Source: Boswellia sacra
Lineage: Eukaryota; Streptophyta; Magnoliopsida; Sapindales; Burseraceae
Assembly (NCBI GenBank): GCA_013180625.2
Contig: SNVD02014553.1
Coordinates: forward strand, 1 to 64,000
Length of the DNA: 64,000 nt
Direction of reading: 5' to 3'
The notes under the pieces were generated by a model. It did not search any database, was not told the DNA's origin, and saw only the letters and a program-made list of their open reading frames with translations. Positions 20,641 through 34,149 of the stretch are shown piece by piece. The position numbers and the translations under genes were made by a program. The first letter of the stretch is position 1. Each line of letters begins with the position of its first letter.

Positions 20641-23462
20641 TATAAACCAAAATAATAAGCGCCCAAATTTCACAAGGCGGAAAACTAAAAAATCCCCAAA
20701 ATTTTCATCTTTCCATTGTCAAAACCCTAAATCGTGAACTCTCACCACTGCATCGTGAAACCAAAATCCCCTAAGCACACTTGATCCCTAAAATCTCCAC
20801 TGTATCAAAGAAGTTATGTGACTGATTCAAGATATTCATAGTGGCTAATAGAGTTTCAAAAATGGTTTGAAAGGGTTTCTTTAATCTACTAAGTTCACTT
20901 GGGCTCTAAAATATTATGTTGTTTAGTCAAAGATCAGCTCTAGTGTTTTGTTAGAACACACCTCCATTATTCATCTCATGGTTTCTGGCCAGTGTTTAGT
21001 TTACGACTCTACTTCCAATGTTATTGGTAACTATCGGTTGCATTTTGTTTTTAATCTTTTGTTTGTTTATGTTTTTAATATTTTTAATGTTTTTAACCAT
21101 TGGGTGTATCCTTCATTTTTGTTTGTAGGACTGGAGGATCTTAAGAAGGGGTTGATTCTTTGTCTTTGTAACTGCGCTTTTTAATATTTTACTTTGGAAT
21201 GCTGCAGGTACAGGTGCTTTATCTATATCCATCTTAGTTTTTTAATTGTTAAATCTATTTTAACTACTAATGACGAAGTTAGATCTAATCTTCAACAGTC
21301 TGAATCTTGGTTACTTTATCTAACCTTTGTGATTGAAAGTAAAAAACAGAGTATCATTGGCTTATAAATTAACAAGCTTTTTGTTTTTTACTCTAAAGTG
21401 CAGATTGCAACAAAAATATACTAATATAAGACTTTGTGGCCCACATTCGTTGATTTCATTACATTGATTATGTCTAATAGTTTAGAAGTACTTCAATTTG
21501 TTTTATTATAAGACTTTCCGTCCCATATTCTTTGATTTTACTCTAAAGTTTGATGCAACTCATTAATATATACAATAAAGTAATCTAATAAACAGCTAGA
21601 TTGTCTTCTTTTCCCAAAATCTAAAATATTATATACATTGCTTTTTTTTTTTTTACTTTTTAATTGTAATCTAATAATCTCTTACTTTTTAAAGTAAGAA
21701 ATTATTTTTTATATTGTTCACATGTAGGTAGTGGGTGGGGACAAATCTTGTTCACATCTTTATTGTTTGATATTTATATAAGGATATTGGATAGTTTTCG
21801 TTTGGTTGCCTAAAGCAAGCAATTGTACACAGAACGTTTTATCATTTGGAATTGAAGTGATCTTCAAGCTTAATTAATATATTTGGTTCAATTGTACAAC
21901 ATGGTATGGGAATGTAAATTTAATAATTATATGCAAATAACTAGAAAGATTGATTCAATTACTTCTAGTTTTTTCATGTTCGTATGCTTAGTATTTAAGG
22001 TGTGAAGATTGATTTATACATTCTATCAAAGATTTTTTTAATACAGCATCATATCATGTTCGCAAGAGCATATAAAACTCTCATATATGCAATGTAGTAT
22101 GTCCTTTAATCAAAACTGCATTTGCTTTAATCAAAACTCTCAGATGCATGCGATTCTTCATCTTGTTCACAATCAGCTATAACTTGACTTCTTATTAATC
22201 ATTTATATAAATCATTAAATATCATTGAATGATAAGAGAAATCTAATAAATGTAACTTATTATAAACCATATAAATCAACTGTCAATATAAAATATTGAA
22301 TTCAATGCCCAACATTTGACTAATATATAACATAAATACGTTACATCACTTGCTTTCCTTTTTGTCTTTTTTTGGATATTGATCTTTTACGATTTGAACT
22401 CCATTCAAATGTTCTTATACTAATAAAATTGGGGCTTGTGGTTACTATTGGCAAGCAGTTAGGATATGGTTATAGCTTACACTAGACCTATTGTATTTGA
22501 CAAAGAAAAATTATGGGTATTTGTTTTGTACATGCGTTTCTTGTTTCAATATTTTAGTCTATTAAAAAAGGTGTTCTAGAATTTGTCTATATATCAAATG
22601 TTTATCAAATCATGGATGAATACCATAATGTTGCCACAGTATATAAGAAAGGGATACTCTTCAAAACTGAACTAAACAATTTATAACTAAAGAAAAAATA
22701 TTAGTGTTACTTTGAAATCCGAACATACAAAAAATTGGTTGCCTCTCCATCAAAATGTTTCCAATATAAAATAAGGGAGTAGTACTTTCAACTTTAATTT
22801 TTATTGTTAACTTTACTCGTCATGACTATTTTTCTGTCACATACACACCCTTTCTTTAATATTTTTTTATTTTGGTTTAATTTTCTATGTGATATATATT
22901 GGATTCCGAATTGGATTAATTAAGTGCTAGAATAATAGTGTTACTTTTCTTGGATTCAAAGTATGTGCTCTAACACACTGCTTAGTAACAAAGTAAAAGA
23001 GACTTGTGTACATACCAATTAAAATGTAAATTTTTACCCACTTAATAGTGCCTCAATTATGATTACCTATAACTTTTGAGATGCTCTTTAAATTATTTTT
23101 TGTACAGCTTTGGAGCATAAGTTGGTGGTGAAGAAAGTTTTACAAATCTTTTATTGAGTGCTAAGTGTCAAGAAAAGCATTGTATTTTTTTAGGATTTTT
23201 TTTTTCTATTTATACAATAACATGTATTAAATTTTCCTATTAGCCTTGCTTATTGATTATTCTATAAATAGACATGTATTGGATATTAGTTATAACTGTC
23301 TTAATGATTGCTTATAGTCTATATATCCATGCATGTGTTGCATATTACTCTTAAGCATGGATTCATATCCTTTTATATTCTCTGTAGACATGTATGAACT
23401 ATAAGTTAAGTGTAGGTTTACAACCTGTTATAACAAAAACTATATGCTTGTTAGGGCCGACA
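20641..23462. other. Upstream region of the CACTA element, no gene seen
   Basis: AT-rich DNA. A GC-richer stretch at 20668-20800 (GGCGGAAAACT, AAACCCTAAATCG) resembles the leader or first exon region that precedes En/Spm genes, so part of this is probably the 5' untranslated part or long intron of the transposon. I find no CACTA terminus and no copies of the 3' subterminal motif here. Confidence 0.4.
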
Positions 23463-26400
23463 ATGGATAGATCTTGGACTCGACTTCCAAATAGACTTTG
23501 TAAGGAATATGTTGATGGTGTAAAGTTGTTTATGGTTGTTGCAAAATATTATTTGAATGAGAATGGGGAAGTTCGTTGTCCTTGTCGACATTGTCAAAAT
23601 TTCTTTTGGAAATCCTTGGATGTTGTTGAAACCCACTTATACAAACCAGTGATATCACCAAATTACCAAAAATGGATATGTCATGGGGAAGAACTTGACT
23701 TTGGGACTACTAGTAGCATAAATTATATAAATAGAGTACCAAGAGTTGATAATGATGTGAATATTAAGGATGAGGATGATGAGATGTATGAACTGATACA
23801 TGACATATATGGTCCGTCATTCATGGAAACATTTCACTCATAACCATCCAATGAAAAGAATATAGCAATCCATTGTGATGAAGCAGATGAAGAGGTTCAG
23901 AGTTGTTTTAGTTTGTTGAATGAAGCCCAAAAGAGTCTGTTTCCTGGGGCTAAGATGTCAACATTGAATTTTGTATTGAAATTGATGCATGTAAAAGTTC
24001 TTAACAATTGGAGTAATAAGTCATTAGATATGTTGCTTCAATTGTTGAAGAATACTTTACCTGATGATAATAATCTACCAAAGTCAACATATGATGCAAA
24101 GAAGATGTTATAGGACTTGGGCTTAGGGTATGAAGTTATTCATGCATGCAAATATCATTGTGCTTTGTTTTGGAAAGAAGATGAGTTGTATGAGAGGTGT
24201 CCAGTATGTGATGAACCACGATACAAACCCTATACTGGTAAAGGGAAGAAGGTGGCACAAAAAATTTTACGATATTTCCCTTTAAAGCCTCGGTTGCAAT
24301 GACTATTTATGTCACGATATACAGCTAATGACATGAGATGGCATAAAGAGAAGCGAGTGGCTAAGGAAGGTGTTTTGAGGCATCCAGCTGATGGCAAAGC
24401 ATGGAAAGATTTTGACAACTTATATCCGTGGTTTGCACAAGATCCACGCCATGTGAGGTTAGGTCTTGCAACCGATGGATTTAATCCTTTCAGTAATATG
24501 CGTAACTCGTACAGTATATGGCCTATTGTACTTGTACCCTATAATTTACCTCCATGGAAATGTATGAAAGAGTCATTTATGTTTATGTCATTGTTAATAC
24601 CAGGTCCACATGCACCTGGGAAGGACATTGATGTGTACTTGAGACCGTTAATTGAGGAGTTGAAAGATTTATGGGTAGTTGGTGTAGATACTTATGATGC
24701 ATCTAGAAAAGTTTATTTCAAGATGCATGCAGCAATTATATGGACAATCAATGATTTTCCTACTTATGGGAATCTTTCTGGATGGAGTACAAAAGGTTAC
24801 ATGGCTTGTCCCGTTTGTAACAAAGAAACTTTCTCTCAATCAATACGAAGTAAAATACGTTGCATGGGACATCGTCGATTTTTGCCCAATGATCATCCAT
24901 GGAGGAATAGTCTATCATACAATAATGGTGAAAAAGAATAGGGGGAGGCACCACACTTATATTTAGGATATGACATTTTGAACCAATTTGAAGAGTTTAA
25001 TAAATTGAAGCCAGGGAAGAATCCAAAAAATACAAATAGAAAAAGAAAAAGAAAACGAAGAGTTGAAGAATTAAATTGGACTAAGAAAAGCATATTTTTT
25101 GAGTTGGAGTATTGGGCAAAGTTAAAGATGCGTCATAATTTGGATGTCATGCATATTGAGAAAAATATATGTGACAGTCTTGTTGGGACTTTATTGAATA
25201 TTGATGGGAAGACTGAAGATACTAACAAGGCAAGACTAAACCTAAAAGATATGTGTCTTAGACCAGAGTTGCATTTGCAATATCAAGGTAATCGAATTTT
25301 GAAGCCCCATGCATGTTACACATTAACTTCAACTGAAAGAAAAGAATTTTATCAGTTTCTATCATCAATCAAGTTTCCTGATCGATATGCCTCAAACATT
25401 GCAAAGTGTGTGGATGTCAAAGAAGGTAAATTATTAGGCCTCAAAAGTCATGATTGTCATGTACTATTGGAAAGACTCCTTCCAATAGGAATACGTCCAT
25501 ACTTACGGAAGGATATTTGCTCAGCTATTGTAGAATTGTGTAACTTTTTTCGACAATTATGTGCCAAAACAATAAATTTGTCAAAATTGGAAGATCTAGA
25601 GAAAGGAATTGTGCTCATACTTTGCAAATTTGAACGAATCTTTCCACTAGCATTCTTTGACATAATGGTCCATTTGACAGTACATTTGCCGCAAGAAGCA
25701 AAATATGCGGTTCCAGTTGGATTTAGGTGGATGAATCCAATTGAGAGGTAATTTTTTTATCTTGTTGAGCAATATAAATCATCGTACTTCCTCCAAATAG
25801 TATAATAATGCAATTTGCTAATTAATCTTTATAAAAAACAAGCTTTTGGGCAAATATAAGAGTTATGTTGGGAACAAAGCTCATCCTGAGGGATCAATTG
25901 CAAATGGTTACATTCGTAATGAGTGTAACAATTTTTGTTATGTGTATTTAAATCAAATTGAAACAAAGTTCACTCGTGTTGAGCGAATCAATGACCGTGG
26001 ACAATGTGATCGAGGAATATCAGTTTTCTCCCAAAATATTGTACCTCTAGGAGCCTCAAAAATGAAAATGTTATCTCTACAAGAGATTAACAAACTCCAT
26101 TGGTACGTCTTAAACAATTATGAGGAGGTGCAACCATCCTTAAAGTAAGTCATCTTATAAAATATTTAATTTACACTATGTATTCCATTTTATATGTAAG
26201 TTACACACAGTTGTCCTAACATGCATCAAAACTCTTATGTAGTGAGCATATTAATTTGTTGCAAAGGCAAGGTATAACAAATTTAAACATAGAACAACAA
26301 AAGAGCTTTCCAGAGTGGTTTGACAAATATGTAAGTAGTGTAGTACCGCTTACTAATATGAATTGTTTTTTTATAAAGAATAAAACGTATACTAATTTTA

Positions 26401-27222
26401 TTTATTAATATATAGATGAAGGAGTTCCTTTCTCAGGGGCTGACAACAAAGAATGATCCTTTGTACATATTGGCAACTAGGGTTGACTTTAGGATAAATA
26501 CTTTTTCAGAATGTGATGTTAATGGAGTGGATTATGTTATTGAAGAGAGAGATCAAAGATTAACAACTCAAAACTGTGGAATAGTAGTATTGGGTGAACA
26601 TGAAGATCTAGAAATAGAATTTTATGAGACGTCGTCAAATGTCATAAACTTAAGATATGGTTCCACAGACCGAGTCACTTTATTTCAATGCAAGTGGTTT
26701 GACATAAATCTAAAAAAGAAAAGGATTCATCATGATTACCATCTTGTATATGTTAATACTACCCGAACATAGTATGATGAAGATTCTTTTATTCTTGCAT
26801 CTCAAGCACAACAAGTAATGTTTATTGATGATCCAAAACTTGGTGAAGGGTGGAAAGTTGTGGATAAAATAGATTGAAGAGGGTTATGGGATACACAAGA
26901 GAAAAATGAGCTAAATGAAGAACAAGATGACATTAATGAAGTTTTTGAAAATGACTTACACTGCCAAGATGAGGGAGCAGAATATTGTGTCTTCTTAGTT
27001 GAAGAAGATGACTTAGAAGTTAGAGTGTTCAATAGAAATGATGTCAAACCAGATGAACTTAACGGTCAAAGTTTGGGATTAAGCACAAGTCAAGGAAAAG
27101 ATGACTTAGACAACTTCATATTTGATACACAAGATGAGGATGATGAAGTTTTATCAAATCATGAAAGTGATAATGAAGAATTACTACAATCTGAAGATGA
27201 TATTGACGTTAAATCAGATTAA
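23463..27222 (+). pseudogene. TNPD-like: CACTA transposase, tnp2/TNPD type, with in-frame stops
   Basis: Start at MDRSWTRLPNRLCKEYVDGV, the transposase-associated domain with CPCRHCQN. Then come IHACKYHCALFWKE and CPVCDEPRY, MSRYTANDMRWHK, the Transposase_21 core (LGLATDGFNPF, then MHAAIIWTINDFPTYGNLSG), and KMRHNLDVMHIEKNICDSLV. A DUF4218-like part follows (LPIGIRPYLRKD, then DIMVHLTVHLPQEA, exon end about 25747, next exon from 25846), then a DUF4216-like part (26416-26770: FQCKWFD, LVYVNTTRT) and an acidic tail (27025-27222). From 23463 to 25748 the frame is kept but carries stops at 23841, 24111, 24300 and 24939. More stops lie at 26770 and 26876. Introns at 25748-25845 and around 26150-26415 look normal. 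It would cut and join the element ends; it is now dead. Confidence 0.88.
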
Positions 27223-27367
27223 TGGTAGTTTTTCATGAAAATTGAATTTTATGTGTAAAACTTTGCATCTTTGCCATATTTGTATTTATGTTTAAGTATT
27301 ATTTTTCTCTTTTCATTCCTATTTATATGTATAACTATTAATGTTATGTAGTATATATGTGTTTTAG

Positions 27368-29450
27368 ATGGCTCCTGGTGTACGTAAAAAAGCAAAAGTT
27401 GTGAGCACCTCTTCTGTTAACATAAGTGCTCACGCAGATGAGTTTACACAAAATCCTACTCAACCTTTGAGTGGCACATGTAATTTGGCTTAAAATTTTT
27501 TAGTCAAACTCATGCTTTTTTTTATTATACATAGAAATATTTAAAAGTATTATTTCTCATTAAAATGATATGTTTTGTAGGTTCGCACCCTCTACAGCGC
27601 AACACTCGTGGTCCTACTCGATCTGTGGGAATTGATAAACAAGTAACTCAAACAGGTAAATTAGTTGTGGAAATTTCAAAAGAAATTGGGAAAGCTGAGG
27701 GAAAGAATGCAAATAAGCTTTCTTCTGAATGTGGGGTCATTGTTAGAAAATCTGCTCGACAAAATCATTTGTCGTGGACAAAATCATTTTAAACAATGAT
27801 GATATCCATGTATTTTATTTATTAATTTGTAATTGATTGACCTTATGTGTGTTTTTTTTTCAAATAATATAGGTGAATTTTGACTTAGATTTAAGTCAAG
27901 AACACGTTATTCGTTGCCTTAATGAACTTATGAGTGGTCGTTACAAAGACTATCGCTATGATTTGAAGAAGGAATTTGAAAATATGGGGGCAAATCAGGA
28001 GCATGATCACATCCACCACCTGGTGTTCATGAGGAAGACTGGGAGTACTTATGTGATTTATGGTCTACTATGAAGCATAAGGTAAAAACTTTATATTTTA
28101 TTTTTAGTGATTGATGCTTATGTTATGTAGAACCTTCTATCCATGACATTAAATATAGTATATTGGTGAGTTTGAGAATTGGATTTTATAATCTTTAACT
28201 TGTTTTTATTAACTTTGTTTGCTATTGTTAAATGGAAAAAAAAAAATTCTCAATTTGATGATATTGTGGAACTAGAGATTCCATGTTTTTCCTTTATGTT
28301 TTGATATTGTTAAGGAGTACTTAATTTTTTGAATTTCTTATAGGTGCTTATATTCAATTATTTATGTTAGGTTGAACGCTTTATCCATGACATGAGATGT
28401 AGTATAATGATGAGTTTGTGAATTGCATTTTGGAATACATTTAAGTTGTTTTCATTATCTTTCCATGCTATTTTAAACTCAAAAATATTTGAGAGTTTGA
28501 TGATGAAGTTGTGGAACAGGAGGTTCCAAGCAATTCTTTATGTTGTGATATTAAAAAGTGCTCAATTTTACAGTATTACAGGTTTCTTGATATTTATTAT
28601 AAAAACAAAGGAAGCTCTGCTGAAATATTTTGAAAATGTTTTATTGTAAACTTTTTGATACTAACTTCTTATGTATCTATATATGATTTAGGACAAATGT
28701 GAAACTAATGCAAAAAATAGGGAAAAACTCCCTTTCAATCACCGTGGAGGGTGCAAATCTTTTTCATCTCATCGTTCAGATAACTCTATGGTAAAATTAA
28801 TTTATTAACTTTTAGCTAATTTTTGTTATTATTATTGTTACAAAATGTATACTTTAACAAATTCTTTTCCATTTGTTTACATTTTTGTAGTGCTTGGGTG
28901 AGACACAATGCTTTTCAGATCTTTTTCAATCTACTCATCATACTACAAAAAAATGATGGATTAATGATGTTGCACGGGAGAAATATGTAAATCTATTTAT
29001 ATTTTTATTTAATTCTTTTACTATTTTATATTTATTTCTTCAATTTGATTTACCATTTATGTTTTTAAATTTGTGGTAAGAGTTACGTCAGTTGGAGCAT
29101 TCAAATGCTCAAGGGGAGAAAGAATATAGTGAGGTTGAGATGTCTCAAAGAATCTTCGGAAAGAAATCTGGATATGTTAAAGGATTGGGAGTGCATATAC
29201 AAGGTTCTCACGGTCACCCAATGACTTCATCTATCATTCATCAAGAATTGCTCACTAAGATAGAGACACAACAAGCTGAGCTACAGTCCACCCGATCTGA
29301 GTTGGTTGAAGCATAGTCTTTGATAAAAACACAACAGACTGAGATAACTTATTTGAAGGCTAAGTTTCAATCAATTGAGACTTATTTACAGACTTTGGCT
29401 CCGGGTCAGTTTGCTTCATCATCATCACATAGATCATCACCACCACCATA
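27368..29450 (+). pseudogene. TNPA-like: Second CACTA gene, TNPA / Transposase_24-like
   Basis: The first exon starts MAPGVRKKAKVV. Later exons give VNFDLDLSQEHVIRCLNEL, YRYDLKKEFENMG, KNREKLPFNHRGGCKSF, then CLGETQCFSDLF and a last exon (29080-29450) with HSNAQGEKEYSEVEMSQRIF, a coiled-coil-like Gln/Glu helix and a Ser/His/Pro tail. The pattern Asn-Arg-x-Lys...His-x-x-Gly-x-Lys-Ser-Phe is the mark of the Transposase_24 (Ptta/En/Spm) family, which binds subterminal repeats. In-frame stops occur near 28953 and at 29314-29316. Exon limits are by eye. Confidence 0.7.
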
Positions 29451-29814
29451 GTTTCATCACTACCATCTTATTATGTTTTTGGCATTAAAATTATATAATG
29501 GGATTTGTTTTTGTTTTGGATATCACTACCATCCTACTATTGGCATGGATATTTTGTGTTACAATTTTTTTGGTCATGTATATTTTGTCTTATAGGATTC
29601 TCTGTTACTCTTGTTTCAAGTTTACATGAATACTTGATTTTTGTGCTACAATTTTTTGGGTCATGTGTATATTTGATTCAATGATCCTTTGTCTTACAAA
29701 TGTATTGTGATGAATATAAAATTTAATAAAAAATAATTTATGGTAAATTATACAAATATCAATGTCAAATTTTTTTTGAAAGCCAAAATAATTTAAAAAA
29801 TAATTTGATCGGCT

Positions 29815-30550
29815 TGGATAACAGACCTTTTAGTGACCAATGTAATAGTTGCTAGAAAATTAGAGGCTTCTTGCCTTCAACATTCCACTACCAAATTTGT
29901 ATAATCTGCGACCAACAATTTGCATTAAACACCAATTGTATTGTACCTTCTGCGACCAATGTTGGTAGCCAAATTACATAATCAATGACCAAATCCTTCG
30001 TCTCTATATATAGTATATTGTCTCCAAAAGTATGGAAGTTTAGGACATTTGGCAACCAAATTTCATAAATTCGGCAACCAATATGTCGTCACTATATATC
30101 ATGAATTAGCTACGAAATATTGGTAGCCAAATGTCGGCATCCAGTGACCAAATGTGGTCGCCCAATATGTATCTACAACGATTAACTTTCATCGCTAAAT
30201 TACGCAATCAACAACCAAAATTATTCGTCGCTATATGAAAATATCGTCTCCATTAAGGATATTCGGCAACCAAATTACATATTTGGCAATGCAAATGTCA
30301 TCGCTGAATCTCATGAATCGACTACGAAACGGTGGTAGCGGAATGTCAGCATTTAACGACTACTTATGGTGGCTAAATCTTTACCTACAGCGACCAACAT
30401 TAGTCGCTAAGTTATGGTTGGCGACGACATACAAATTTCTTCGCTATATTTTTTGCCATGAGGCTAGCGCGACCATTTAGCGACCAACTTATTTTCGTCG
30501 CTGCATCTTTCGGCGACCACTTTTCGTTTTTAACGACCAACTTTATTGGT
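29815..30550 (+). repeat. 3' subterminal repeat field of the CACTA element
   Basis: Many copies of a short motif around GCGACCAA / CGACCAA and its variants (for example near 29910, 29950, 30390 and 30480), plus the opposite orientation TTGGTCGC/TTAGTCGC, spaced about 20-50 bases. In En/Spm these are TNPA binding sites. Confidence 0.8.
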
Positions 30551-30576
30551 AGCTAAAGAGTGATTTTCTTGTAGTG
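30550..30576 (-). repeat. 3' terminal inverted repeat of the CACTA element
   Basis: Read on the minus strand from 30576: CACTACAAGAAAATCACTCT, then TTAGC. CACTACAAGAAAA is the usual plant CACTA terminus. Confidence 0.85.
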
Positions 30577-32197
30577 AATAATATCTTAAGTTACAGCGGT
30601 ACTATTTTGTTAAACGAATGTATCTAGATTGTAGCATATATAAACATAGAACTAGGGACGTAGAAGACCACCGTTCAAAAAGAAGAATAATTAGAAATTA
30701 GATGATTTTGACTTCTAATTAACCATGTTACATCCTCCATTAACGAAGGGCATGAAGAATGTTTAAATGCCATGGTGATTGCAAGAACAAGGATGGATAT
30801 TGGTATGTGGGGCATTCAAGAAGGCAAGTCCCAATCAAAGTCAAGGCTTTGAAGCTTTGGCATCATGCTTACTAACCAATCAGAGACACCAGCCATGTTG
30901 GACCTCCTCTATCACATAATTGTAATAATTAATATGGTTATTCATCCCCATCAATGCACGAGTTTTCAACAGCCCTTTGGTTCGGACCTAGATTATGTTC
31001 ACATTAATAATAGTTTTTTGGACTACCAATTCATTGATCTTCCTCAACTAGATAGCCCTAGAAGTCTCTCAACAAGTTTTGCAACAAAGGAAGGTCTGCA
31101 TTAGACATTAATCTAACCAATGAAGATTGCGATGTCGAAGAACAGAGTAACATTGACTGGGAAAACTTGGACAATTTAATTACTTGCTTCCCAATTGGTT
31201 TCCTATCCGAACATGCCATCCATATCTCAGAGTTATAGTGAGAGCTTGAAGCTCAAAGCTGCCATGTTAGCAATATATCCTTTGTTCTTGCATGAGTCAT
31301 AACAAAAGCACTTTTAGGTTGCGATGGTTCGATTATAATAAGATGATAAATCATCTCAATACATAATTGAAAGCGTACTTGGTCTAAGATTTGATGAATT
31401 TTATAATTGTTAATTAGAAGTTGTCAACATGCATGCATTGCAAAATGTGCTCAAGGAACAATTAGTTTGTTGTGATTAATATCGGGGATTATATAAATCT
31501 CCTAGCGACGAGTTTAATTAGCGTCACATAGAGGTGGAAACTCTTTAATTCACCTCTTAATTACATATATATGTTATTACATAGTTGTAAACATGTGTTC
31601 TAGTGTATGCATATTCACTAATTAATTAAATGGTTTTTGTTATTTTGTCATGTATATGTTTATTATTTCTATCCTTGTTATTTTGTATGATGTAAATATG
31701 AGTAATATACCATATTAAGCAGATAATCACTTGACTTAAAATTTTGGAGTACAAGAACATTCTTCTCCGAAACTTAAGACTACATATATACAAATTAACC
31801 ATATGAGCTCGCTAATTTTAAGACTAGCTAATCCCACGGAGTTGAGGCCATCCATTTGTGTCAGTTAATAAACATCTCAGAGTGCTTTGAAAGAAAGCGA
31901 CTGTCAATTATATCTTCATCAAGCATTATAATTCTTTTAGTAAATATTTATCTGAGTGTTTCTTCATACAAAATATAATAATAATAATTGATACTTTTTA
32001 TGTTCCCAAGACATTTTCTCTCTAAAGGACTTTTTAATAATATTAATTAAATAGTCCAAGCACACTCTATTAACATAAATATTTCACTTTAAATGCATTA
32101 CCAAGCATTTTGTTTCACCGTTTTTGGAATCAAATCTTGGAACTCAGTTAAATAAGAGGAGATATAAAATAATAATAATGGCAAAAACAACAACTTA
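30577..32197. other. Intergenic DNA with a possible NAC-like remnant
   Basis: No intact gene. A weak plus-strand coding remnant lies at 30865-31240 and is listed separately. The rest is AT-rich and I see no further structure. Confidence 0.4.
30865..31240 (+). pseudogene. Possible C-terminal remnant of a NAC-type transcription factor
   Basis: The frame 30865-31104 gives FLDYQFIDLPQLDSPRSLS; after a frame change comes CDVEEQSNIDWENLDNLIT. Leu-Pro-Gln-Leu-x-Ser-Pro and Asp-Trp-x-x-Leu-Asp-x-Leu motifs are found in the activation regions of several NAC proteins. No NAC domain is present here, so the call is tentative and may be wrong. Confidence 0.25.
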
Positions 32198-33169
32198 AGA
32201 CTTGTTTGTTTTTTTTTCACATTTCACTTAAGTCTGAATAAAATCATATTTAAGTGATTAAATTTTTTGTTTGTTTTTCAATTCAGCACTTTTTTTAAGT
32301 GATATACCACTGAATTTAAAAAGTGAAATGGGTCACTTTTTTAGTTGTCAAATGTCTGAAAATATCTAAATACCCGAATTAACCCCATATATATATATAA
32401 ATCTCGTTCCTTCCTCCACCTCCTGGAATACTTCGCTGGCTTCCGCCTCTCCTTCCGTATCGCTCTTTCTCTCTATTTCACTCACATCCGTCCCCCTTAC
32501 CTCATCCCCTTCCTTGCCGGCCGCCTCCTCGACTTCCACACTTTCGGTTTTGCTTGGGATACATTTCATCCTTGATTTTTAATCGACATGTGTTTAGTGT
32601 GCTTAAAGCTATTTTTGTGTTTCATGATGGTATGTGAGTATCCTGTAGTTGTGGTGGTTTCATGAATCAATGGATGGAGGTGGAAGGAATTTACAGAATC
32701 AAAAGTTTTGTGGTGGTTTCGTGAAGCTGGGATTTGGCTGCTGGTGGTGATTATTTTTTTAAATTAAATGAGAGAGAGTTTTCAATCAAAAATTTATTTT
32801 TTAATATAATAATTTAAATAAATTAATAAACACATTGTTAGATTACTAAAAATAGCCATCTAGCCTATGATATTCACTACAGTATATTTAATTTAATTTA
32901 AAATTTTTTATCATATATATATATAGAGAGAGAGAGAGTTTAACTCAATATTAATCATATAAATTTAATGTATTAAGGTTTGTATTAATTTTATTATCTT
33001 TTACTATTTAATTTTTAAGATATATAATACACAAGTTTTACTTTTTAATGACAAGGGTAAATATGTCTATTTTAAATTATAATATTCTCTTACTATTTTT
33101 TTCAAGTAGTATAAAAAAGAAAAAACAAACATATACTAAAAAGTGTTAAGTAGAAAAATAAACACCCTC
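32198..33169. mobile_element. Putative PIF/Harbinger-like non-autonomous element
   Basis: The left end reads AGACTTGTTTGTTTTTTTTT and the right end, reverse-complemented, GAGGGTGTTTATTTTTCTAC; both are followed by CACTT/ACACTT-like sequence. Both ends are flanked by TTA (32195-32197 and 33170-33172), the usual 3-bp duplication of this superfamily. The ends are only partly complementary. No transposase is seen inside. Confidence 0.4.
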
Positions 33170-34149
33170 TTAGTTTCATTTATCGTAAGTTTGAATTATT
33201 CTAGGTCCATCAAAGCCTTAAATTGAATGGGTTTTCTTCTTAAACTCTCGACAGGCATAGAAGGCCCAATTTACTCATCCGTGGAGTCAATGAGTTTATA
33301 GAGCGGTGTTGTTCAAGCCACATCTCAATCCTTAATAAACTCCTATTTCGATTTCCAAAAAAAAAAATAAATTAATCTATAGATACATTTGGGTAATTAT
33401 CACCAACCATTCTTATGTTTTGCTTTAATATTATTTAAAATAAAATTTTCGATTTTTTTATTTTTTGTTGATTACCCATGTGTTTTCAAAATAATCCAAC
33501 TTAAACACCAATGCAACCATAACTGAAAATGCAGAGGATACAAATACATGAAAAATAATCCACCATAAAGTCTCAACATATCTATCTATGGTAAGGGAGT
33601 ATTTTTATCTATTATCAAATTTAAAAGGAGATGATCTATTCAAAGAAAAAGTAACCAATTTAAATAATCTTGCTTGGAAATATATTGGACGAGAAGATTT
33701 CCGAATGGAATCTAGATCGAAGAATTGAAGACTTAATTAATCATTTACGAAAATACAATAGAGTAAGAATTTTTTTCGTTGAAATCTGGACCGATACAAC
33801 AAAAGGGTGGAGAGTAAATTAGACTTTGAAGAAAATTTGATAATGGGTGTTTGACTATAAAAACAAACGGCGACTTTTTACTTAAAAAAATGTGGGAAGT
33901 AATTAAATTGTTAGTAAAAATCAAATCAAAGATTAATTGAGGATCGTTGTCTATATAAAAGGTAATTATATTTTGATAAAATTATATTCTTTGTTATTTT
34001 TATATTAATAAAGACTTAATATATTATCATGTACAAAGCAAAAATTTGCTTGATGGGTGACTAGATGTTTTACATTTTTATTAAAATTGGGGTTTGCAGT
34101 GTATTTTTTGGGGCTAAAAACAGTTTCTCTCTTAAAATAATAAGAAACC

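Larger units (their letters stand above)
20640..30576 (+). mobile_element. CACTA (En/Spm) DNA transposon, 5' end not found
   Basis: A tnp2/TNPD-type gene, then a TNPA-type gene, then a field of subterminal repeats and the terminus CTTGTAGTG (reverse complement CACTACAAG) at 30576. This is the standard order of an autonomous CACTA element. The left boundary is uncertain: no CACTA terminus or subterminal repeats appear between 20082 and 23462, so the 5' end seems to be deleted. The coordinate 20640 is a guess from the change in composition. Confidence 0.7.

Noticed and set aside
20948..21184. Phe/Val-rich plus-strand frame of 78 codons
   Set aside because: AT-rich composition, no domain; it probably lies in the leader or intron of the CACTA element.
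29815..30560. CRISPR-like spaced repeats
   Set aside because: The repeat unit is short, degenerate and in both orientations next to a CACTA terminus; plant DNA.
32366..32569. Glu-rich minus-strand frame of 67 codons
   Set aside because: Antisense of a T/C-rich stretch inside the putative Harbinger-like element; no recognised domain.
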